DNA of 14,573 nucleotides, from contig JAHLKH010000401.1 in NCBI GenBank assembly GCA_025526915.1, forward strand, positions 1 to 14,573, written 5' to 3'. Position numbers and translations under genes: made by a program. The notes beneath the pieces were generated by a model. That model searched no databases. It was not told the DNA's origin and was given only the letters and a program-made list of their open reading frames with translations. Numbering within the stretch: position 1 is the first letter of the stretch; each line of letters starts with the position of its first letter. Source of the stretch: Entophlyctis helioformis (Eukaryota > Chytridiomycota > Chytridiomycetes > Chytridiales > Chytriomycetaceae). This document shows, piece after piece, positions 8,666 through 14,573 of this stretch.

Positions 8666-8958
8666 ACAGACTGCTGAGGGCTCGCCTGCGTCGTGTATGC
8701 ATCTGTGGTGCAAACACATGAAGCGGCTCGACCACACTGTTTATTCACTGCCCATCGCTTGTCATCTACATCATCGCGTTCCGCGCTGTCCAGACAGTTG
8801 GCCGGCAGCATCCTGGATCGTGGCCGGATCAATGCGGCTGCTCGCCGCAGTGTCCTGTGCACCAGCATTGCCGCCAACAAAATCGCAGGCGAAGCGGGAG
8901 CGGCATGTAGCCAACTGCTTGCATAAGAATGTATTTTCTGCAACTTAGCGCTTTGCGC
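8666..8958. other. Convergent intergenic spacer (293 bp)
   Basis: This lies between the stop of the plus-strand arrestin-DM9 gene (8665) and the stop of the minus-strand androglobin (8959), so it must hold both 3' ends. No convincing small gene or RNA is seen. One AATAAA lies on the minus strand at 8745-8740; no AATAAA is seen on the plus strand. Overlapping 3' UTRs are possible. Confidence 0.7.
8740..8745 (-). terminator. Candidate polyadenylation signal AATAAA for androglobin
   Basis: AATAAA on the minus strand, about 214 nt past the androglobin stop codon. It is the only canonical hexamer I find in the convergent spacer. It is a position match only; no transcript evidence is available. 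Confidence 0.4.
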
Positions 8959-11900
8959 CTACTTTTTTCTTTTGTCAGAAGGCTCGTCTCCAGCAGTTTG
9001 CTCTGCCGCAAGCTCTGCCGCGCGCACCGCCGCCTCTTGCATAGCCTTGACCTTTGCCTGATACTCTTCAACCTCCTTTGTGATTCGCTGCCGATACGCG
9101 TCACGTCGCACGGAATCGACTCTATTCCAGTTGTCCATATCTTTCAACCTTTCCTCGACAAGATCGGTCAAGAGCCTCTTTTGGGTTTGATCGGCGGTCT
9201 TTGTTGTCACTCCGCTGCTTCTTGATTGCTGTTTGGCTTGACTCATGATCAACGAGACGAATTCGACGCTCTTGCAATTGTTGCTCCATGTCTGAAACGG
9301 AGAGGACGTGTGGCGGTCGAGGTTCCAGGACAGCTGGAAACAGCGGCCTAAAGCAAATGACAGACTGGGTCCGTTCACGTGTTCTCTGCGACCTGGTCCG
9401 TTTGAATCGCGCCAGTCGTGTTGTTTGCTGGTGCACCGGCAACGTTTGGACCTGGAGCACCTGAAATTGTTGTGGCACCTGCAGCAAGGAGCGACAGCAG
9501 AAGCAGCAACGCCAGCGATTGAGGTGTTTCCAGCTACACCGGCGGATGGCGTGCCTCCAGTGATGCTACTCGGAGATCCTTGTCTTCTGGCCCCATTGCG
9601 ATCGTCCTTGTCCTTGTCTGCTGCCAAGAGTACTTTGGGCGACATCGTCTTCAGAATCGTCCATGGCTTGCAGATGCTAACTTCGCCGAGCTCGAGCAAA
9701 ACAGGACGGACCAAGCCGCCCTTCAACCAGCCTGAGATACATGTCGCGAAGCTCTCGTGAACGCGTCATGCGACCAGGTGACGTCGGACTCCCACTGCTC
9801 CTTGATTGCGCGATGCCGGTCTTCTTTCTCCGGTGTCTTTTGTGACAACAAGCGTCGCTGTGTCTGTTGATATAATACGAAGATGCCAGAAGCAGTCTGT
9901 TTCGTTGGCAGCTGCCGTAGTTGTTGTCGCTTGTTGGCCTTGATTGCCACCAGCACTCATCGTTGGCTTCTTCTTTTTCGCCGAGCTGGTTGTCTTGACG
10001 CCGCGAGAATTGGGCCGCGCCGAATCAGTTCCCGAGAGAGCCGCAGCAAGTGCAAGCCGACCAGTCTCAGTCTCTTCGATCGACGCTTGCAGAATGTATT
10101 TATGCTTTGGGCTTTGCGGCTGTTCGGTGCAGCGCCAATGTGTTAAACGTCCGTTTTTGGGCATCCTGATTCCTGCTTCAACCATTAAATCGATTATCTA
10201 GAATATCACTTACAAGTCCCGCAGCAGCAGCAGCAGCAGCCGCAGCAGCAGCAGCCGCCGCAGCCCCTTTCTTGTCGTCTTTTCCTTTCTCGTTTGACTT
10301 GGCCACGGTGTCTTCACTGTGGTGAAGTGTAACTGAATAGCACGTTGCGCATCCTTTACCCTTTGCAATAAAGATCTCGTTGTCGTTATCGAATATCTGC
10401 AGCCGGATCCATACGTTTGGCACAGAGAACGTCACTTGCATCGCTGCGTTGTTGACTGCAGCGTCCTTGACTTTCAAAACATATCTATAGATGCACGTGG
10501 CAAGGTATGGCGTGTTAGATAACACAGAATCATCAACAAGCAATTGTATATATACCTGAACAAAACAAAATGTTTGTTCTGGAAGTACGACTCTTCAAAA
10601 TCTTGCACAATTGGCTTCGTGGAAACAAGCTCCTTCTCAACTGGAACCGCCAGAATGCTGTCTGAGATCAGCCGAGCCTTCCATTTTGACGGTGGCCGGC
10701 CAGTTGAGGTACGCGAGTCTGCAACAATGGTGTAGCCATTCTGTTTGAACAAGTGTTTTGCTGCCGTGAGTGACTCTCAATCCAAGCACCACTCGCATTT
10801 TGCCATTGTCTTCTTCTGCTTACCTTGGTTGGCTGATAAACTTGAGGATGAAGGCTGTAAAAGACTTCCTGCATTTCTTGGCCAGTGTCGTTGTTGACTA
10901 CACGCACACAGGTGTTGGCTTGCATCGAGTCTGGGACATACAGATTGATACCGAGGTACATCGGATCAGTGACCATAATCACGTGTCTGGTGACCGACAC
11001 ATTAGATGCTGCTGTCAGCTCTATGACCATTACGTCTGCACGACATTGGCATCGAGAACTGACTTGAACAGGATAAACCACGTTCCTGCTTGCTGAGCTG
11101 GAAGGGTGTCCTCAATCTCACGAATTTTGAGTCCATGTTTTTCCACTAGGTGCTTTCCTTCATCCTCGAGAAGAAAGTCATCGCGCGACAGGATGGTCAT
11201 GGTGCTGGATGTTGAGCAATCCACATTGAACCGAAACGCTTTCCTGCTTGTCAAATCAGTACCAGCGACAAATCATCTGCAACATATTATCAGTTGGTAT
11301 GCATACCCTGGAGGCACGCGCACAATGCTCGAGGAACAGCAGTTGGTGGAGATTCGCAATACAGGCTGTTTGTGGGCAACACTCTTCCACGAATACTCTT
11401 CGATCGAGACGGACGGTACTGAAACAACTGTGTTTTGGCGAATCCGACAAAAACTGGAAAAGGCAACCAGAATCACTGCATCTTTTCCTTCATCTGCCAC
11501 AGCTGTTGTTGGTGTTAGCTCATGAGCAGTCTTTTGTTACTCCAAAACCTAGACATGGATGTTTACACAAGACAGAAGGAATCTTGTAGGTCTCGCTTGA
11601 CTTTGAAGGGTCATTGATTTGGCTGATGGTTTTAACAAGCTTGTATGTGTTTGCCAAATGATAGACGGTTACGGTTCTAACCATGGAACGGATAAGTTGG
11701 CGATAAGATTCATCGCTAGCTGCCCGTCAACAATGTGCACATACGTAAAATTCTGACAAAACTCAGCGTAGGACATCCAAAAGTCGGCAAACTCGAGCGA
11801 ATCGTCGCTCTTTTCCTTTGGATTCAACGCACGCTTGAAACTTTTTACGTTGCCGTATAATGGTCAGCTTGCAAACAAAATCAACACAGAAAGACAAGGT

Positions 11901-13721
11901 ACTGTCAGCACTCACCCTGCCGAGTAGTAGCAACGAATCTTGAGGGAAATGCTTGGTTCGTTGGAAGGCTGACCAGCCACATCTTGAAGGTCGCGGACAT
12001 CACACACGCGATACGGATAAGAAAGGCTCTTCATGTCGGCTTTGTCGCCCTCCTTTCCCGTTGCATACTGTTAGTATGATAGAGTCAAGCTAGCGGCAAT
12101 GTCGCTGCAGAAAATCACGCACAATTGTTTTGCTTACGTCGCTATTCTTGTTGGCGAACACGATTGTCGCATTCGAGACTGGTGTTTGTCGCATCAATGT
12201 TGCAGAGGCTAGTGTTGCTCGATCGGGAGGTATTCCTCCCTTGGCAACCCCAGCGTCTCGCGTCGGGACCGAATTCAACTGCTGCGTCATGCTGGGGTTT
12301 CGCCCAAGGCTTGTATTGGTCGACGCCAGTCCACTCATGGGCTTGTTGTTCGTCAGCGAAAAAAGGATTGGGCCAAGGTGTCCAATGCTCCGGCTACGAA
12401 TCGGCAGTCTCTCTGGGATCCATCCGCGCAAGCAATGCAGAACGTCAAAGTCTCCTGTTTCGCACAATCCTTCGCATTCTTTGTAGCTATGCGATGCCAC
12501 AACAAGATATTGTCAGAGGTAGCAAATCACATGAACGTCAACTTTGCATCAAAGTTGGCACATTCAAGTCATGCAATACCTCAGGTTTGCAACCTTGAGA
12601 AGAGCCTTGCACAGTAGCATTGGCCAAAGCTCGTATACAATTGGGCTTGAAACAAAGAGGGGCTTTCCAGTGACATCGACAGGAATCCGATCATCAATCG
12701 TGATCTTCCTCCATGCACCGAGCCAGTACAGCTTGACAATGTATTTTCCTGAAGCGTTGTATGTTGGCACGCCGTCCTTTGCTTTTGGATAGATTGAGTC
12801 CCACGGATTGAACTCTTCGTTGAGGTTGGGGGCTGCTTTGGCTGCTTTGTGCTGCTCGTGAAGAAAGTGCAAAACCGCAAGCAAACCGCGCATGAACTCT
12901 GAGCTGAGCAGATGCTTGTTTGATTGAAAGAATTTGGATGTGCCAACGAGACTCTCGGGATGGTTGTCATTTGTTGGATCCTTGGTTGAGTTGGTCGATG
13001 TTGCTGGAACAGAGATGCTGGGACCAGTTGGCGTTTCCTTCTTCTGCTGATTTTGAGGCAGCACCGATGATTCCTCGACACCAGTGTCTTGAGCAGAAGC
13101 AGCAAGGTTTGTGTTGGAGTCCGACGCAACGGTAGACACAATCGAAGGTGATATTGATCCGCGGTTTCGGTTGAGACTTGCCGTTGGGTCGCCTCCAGCA
13201 TCTGCAGTCACGGAAACACGCTCTGGTAGTTCTGGCATCGCTTGTAGACCGTGGTCGCCAGCGCGTTGAACACCCGTTGCGCCACTTGCGAAACCAGCAG
13301 ATGCTGAAAACAGCGAGTCGCGCGATGCTGGCAATACTGCGCTTCCGTCGAGTGAGGTGACAGCTTCGAGCCGGCCAGCCGTTCCCAAATGAACACCAGA
13401 AGCGGCGGCTGAAAATGGCGAGACGGAAAGGGGTGTTTGTGCCTGGAAGAGCTCGTCCATGCCGGCAACGGACTGTACGATGATAGGCGGCTGTCCCTCT
13501 CCAATGATTTCGTTTGGCCGTTTGGTGCTGTCAACCAGCTTGCGCAACGAACGCGGCAGCCAAACCATGCCCTCGGGGTCCTCAAAGGCGTGCTTGGTGT
13601 TCCACTTTTCTGCCGCCACTTCATTCTCTGACCACTCTGGCCATATCACGACTGGCTGCTCGGGAAGGTTGTCATCGTCGCGCTTGCCATACACGGCATT
13701 ATGCTTTGGTGGTGGTGGCAT
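8959..13721 (-). CDS. ADGB: Androglobin homologue lacking the globin and IQ region
   Basis: Androglobin is a large calpain-like/globin chimera tied to sperm and flagella in animals. Proposed exons: 13721-12580, 12486-12138, 12067-11916, 11840-11567, 11502-11307, 11243-11064, 10986-10824, 10740-10556, 10484-10214 and 10119-8959, about 1,357 residues. An in-frame TAG directly before ATG 13721 fixes the start. Residues 20-60 match the family N-terminus (WPEWSENEVAAEKW, FEDPEG). Then come NKHLLSSEFMRG, ASGKYIVKLYWLGAWRKIT, DDRIPVD, ELWPMLLCKALLKVA and LHCLRGWIPE of the calpain-like domain. Later matches: SLEFADFWMSYAEFC, ILVAFSSFCR, SWKSVAHKQPVLRI, VRVPPG, GTWFILFK, VRVVNNDTG, NGYTIVADS, FVLFRYVLKV, a poly-Ala run, KYILQASI, FWHLRII and a C-terminal coiled coil. 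The family's mid-protein globin/IQ part is absent. Frame breaks near 11720 and several within 9830-9180. Confidence 0.9.
10120..10213 (-). other. Androglobin intron 9 (94 bp)
   Basis: The donor is GTAAGT just after the poly-Ala run and the acceptor is CCGAACAG. Phase-0 joining leads into PQSPKHKYILQASI. Confidence 0.82.
10218..10263 (-). repeat. GCN repeat encoding poly-alanine
   Basis: About 14 consecutive Ala codons (GCT/GCC/GCG/GCA-type triplets, seen as GCAGCAGC and GCCGCC on the plus strand) at the 3' end of androglobin exon 9, directly before the GTAAGT donor. It follows a Lys-rich linker (KSNEKGKDDKKG). Confidence 0.9.
10485..10555 (-). other. Androglobin intron 8 (71 bp)
   Basis: The donor GTATAT follows KHFVLF and the acceptor ATCTATAG precedes YVLKVKDAA. 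Phase-2 joining gives VLFRYVLKV, matching ILFRYSIKV of the animal protein as recalled. Confidence 0.87.
10741..10823 (-). other. Androglobin intron 7 (83 bp)
   Basis: The donor is GTAAGC and the acceptor TTCAAACAG. Phase-0 joining gives PQVYQPTK followed by NGYTIVADS, matching the family block (K)KGYTFVAE. Confidence 0.88.
10987..11063 (-). other. Androglobin intron 6 (77 bp)
   Basis: The donor GTCAGT follows TWFILF and the acceptor GTCACCAG precedes HVIMVTDPMYL. Phase 2 is kept, and the joined peptide follows the family pattern WF.(V/L)F......V. Confidence 0.72.
11244..11306 (-). other. Androglobin intron 5 (63 bp), at the point where the globin part would lie downstream
   Basis: The donor GTATGC follows IVRVPPG and the acceptor ACAAGCAG precedes KAFRFNVDCS. 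Phase 2 is kept. The intron is too short to hide any globin-coding exon. Confidence 0.82.
11503..11566 (-). other. Androglobin intron 4 (64 bp)
   Basis: The donor is GTAAAC, with a GAGCTAACACC branch-like site and the acceptor CAACAACAG. Phase-1 joining gives YKIPSVLSVADEGKDAVI. This phase fits the preceding exon only if one base is missing near 11720. Confidence 0.78.
11841..11915 (-). other. Androglobin intron 3 (75 bp)
   Basis: The donor GTGAGT follows IRCYYSA and the acceptor is the less usual GTAAAAAG, with AAGCTGACC about 25 nt upstream. Phase-2 joining gives YYSAGFKRALNPK. A GCAAG closer to the branch site would bring a stop into frame. Confidence 0.65.
12068..12137 (-). other. Androglobin intron 2 (70 bp)
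   Basis: The donor is GTAAGC; CATACTAACAG combines branch-like site and acceptor. Phase-0 joining gives FANKNSD followed by YATGKEGDKADM. Confidence 0.85.
12487..12579 (-). other. Androglobin intron 1 (93 bp)
   Basis: The donor GTATTG follows LLKVANL and the acceptor GCATAG precedes the exon with DFDVLHCLRGW. Phase 2 is kept across the junction. Confidence 0.8.
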
Positions 13722-13855
13722 CTAGGGTAGCGTAACATACCAATACCGGTTCGGGTCAGCCATCTGCATGGACGGCCAGTGGGCGACGCACATCTGCAAG
13801 CATTCACCTACAAGTACGCGGCGTGTTTGGCCGATCGGGAGGTGGCCCAATTCAA
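13722..13855. promoter_or_regulatory. Short spacer upstream of androglobin (134 bp)
   Basis: This lies between the proposed stop of the upstream minus-strand gene (13856) and the androglobin ATG. It must carry the end of one transcript and the promoter or leader of the next. A CCAAT pentamer (plus-strand sense) lies about 20 bp upstream of the ATG, too close to be a typical CCAAT box. Nothing else is seen. Confidence 0.4.
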
Positions 13856-14573
13856 TTAAAACCACAACGTGGTGCAGGCCATAAGGTCACATGACTTGTT
13901 AACAGGCTGTGGGAAGACTGGTGGCTGCTGGATGGCACGATACAATGCTTTGATGCCGATGAGGTGCGCTGGCGTGGCTGGATCGTGGCTGGCTGGCATG
14001 TGCGACAAGTAGAGCGGCCAGTCTCCAAGCAGCAGATTCTACGGCAGTAGATCTGTGTGTGCATGATCGTGTCAGTTGGTGCATGGATGCATGGCACTGG
14101 ACGCACATCAGAGACACATGGACATATCCAGATGCCTGATGAGAAACTTCTCAAGCACAGCGTGCCGGCCACCTTGGCCTGTAAAGTCGATGCTAAATGC
14201 CCAGACAACGGCTCGGTGATGAGCTCGCTGATGGCGTGCGGTTGAGCGGCAAGTGCAGCAGCGTCTGGATCTGGGATGGGCCGACGCTGCTGTACCACTC
14301 GTGTGTGCATAACGCAGTGTCAGCAACGCGCTTGAGCAGACCCAACGCGGCAAGATCTTGAGCCAGCCAATCAGATAGATCCACTATCGGTGGTGATATG
14401 AGAACCGGGCACAGCTACTTCATCTCCGCTTCAGTCTGCACAATGGCATCGCTCACCGCTGCTGCACCCACCACGCCAACATCACCTTCACAGCCACATA
14501 GAAGAGCAAGCGCTGTGGATCGCCGCTTCTGTCAGCATTTGGACACCATCGCAAGCAGTCCACTGCAGACTTG
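13856..14573 (-). CDS. 3' part of an unrecognised, mostly helical protein (5'-partial)
   Basis: I do not recognise this protein. The proposed exons are 14573-14457, 14383-14118 and 14052-13856, ending at a TAA at 13858-13856. Readable pieces, in order: DCLRWCPNAD and LLFYVAVKVMLAWWVQQR; DLSDWLAQDLAALGLLKRVA and HEWYSSVGPSQIQTLLHLPL; HAISELITE; VVWAFSIDFTGQGGRH and AVLEKFLIRHLDMS; STAVESAAWRLAALLVAHA; PATPAHLIGIKALYRAIQQP and PVFPQPVNKS. The many Leu/Ala amphipathic helices suggest an alpha-solenoid such as HEAT or ARM repeats (inference). The pieces lie in different frames, with breaks near 14244, 14210 and 13980, two of them explained by one missing base at a C run. The gene ends 134 bp before androglobin starts, on the same strand. 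Confidence 0.55.
14053..14117 (-). other. Candidate intron in the unrecognised gene (65 bp)
   Basis: The donor is GTGTCT, with a CAACTGACACG branch-like site and the acceptor CACACAG. Phase-2 joining gives LIRHLDMSISTAVESAAW. Without it the frame ends four residues later at a TGA. Confidence 0.65.
14384..14456 (-). other. Candidate intron in the unrecognised gene (73 bp)
   Basis: The donor GTGAGC follows MLAWWVQQ and the acceptor ACCGATAG precedes DLSDWLAQD. The phases on the two sides do not match as written, as for several other junctions here with indels nearby. Confidence 0.5.

Noticed and set aside
8033..8737. A 234-codon minus-strand open frame opposite the DM9 module
   Set aside because: Shadow frame; the plus strand carries clear paired DM9 motifs and a proper stop.
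11244..11306. Globin or IQ coding sequence hidden in another frame near the deletion point
   Set aside because: The whole stretch between the conserved flanks was read on the minus strand; only 63 bp are non-coding, and nothing resembling a globin helix or IQxxxR motif is present.
14421..14520. Frame reading ALALLCGCEGDVGVVGAAAV on the minus strand
   Set aside because: It overlaps the frame with LLFYVAVKVMLAWWVQQR, which ends at a GTGAGC donor and reads better as protein; the other frame runs into a stop inside the proposed intron.

Overview
The window reads as nuclear DNA of a eukaryote with a compact genome, most likely a flagellated opisthokont such as a zoosporic (chytrid-like) fungus. 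The grounds are short GT-AG introns (63-151 bp in the well-supported cases, most with a CTGAC or CTAAC branch-like site near the acceptor), intergenic gaps of 37-293 bp, a fungal-style FIST-domain protein, and an androglobin, a family linked to flagellated or ciliated cells. The species is inference. I see no prokaryotic operon, rRNA, tRNA, CRISPR array or transposon.

Layout, left to right: (1) minus strand, 2212 to beyond position 1: cactin, a spliceosome-associated protein, lacking its C-terminus because the window ends in an intron. (2) minus, 3973-2329: FIST-domain protein, four exons. (3) minus, 5670-4011: membrane-anchored HSL-family alpha/beta hydrolase, three exons, ending only 37 bp before gene 2 starts. 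(4) a 275-bp divergent spacer, then plus strand 5946-8665: an intact 842-residue protein joining an arrestin fold, an unrecognised beta-rich segment and a DM9 lectin-like module. (5) a 293-bp convergent spacer, then minus 13721-8959: androglobin in ten exons, with the calpain-like part and the C-terminal region but no room for the globin and IQ part. (6) minus, beyond 14573 to 13856: the 3' end of an unrecognised helical protein.

The genes do not form an obvious pathway. The two most interesting items are the androglobin without a globin and the arrestin-DM9 fusion. Reading frames of every minus-strand gene are interrupted by small indels, several of them consistent with one missing base in a C or G run, while splice sites and residues on both sides stay conserved. 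This looks more like sequencing or assembly indels than gene decay, but the sequence alone cannot settle it. Exon models were built by eye, by matching splice phases and by recalled family sequence patterns.
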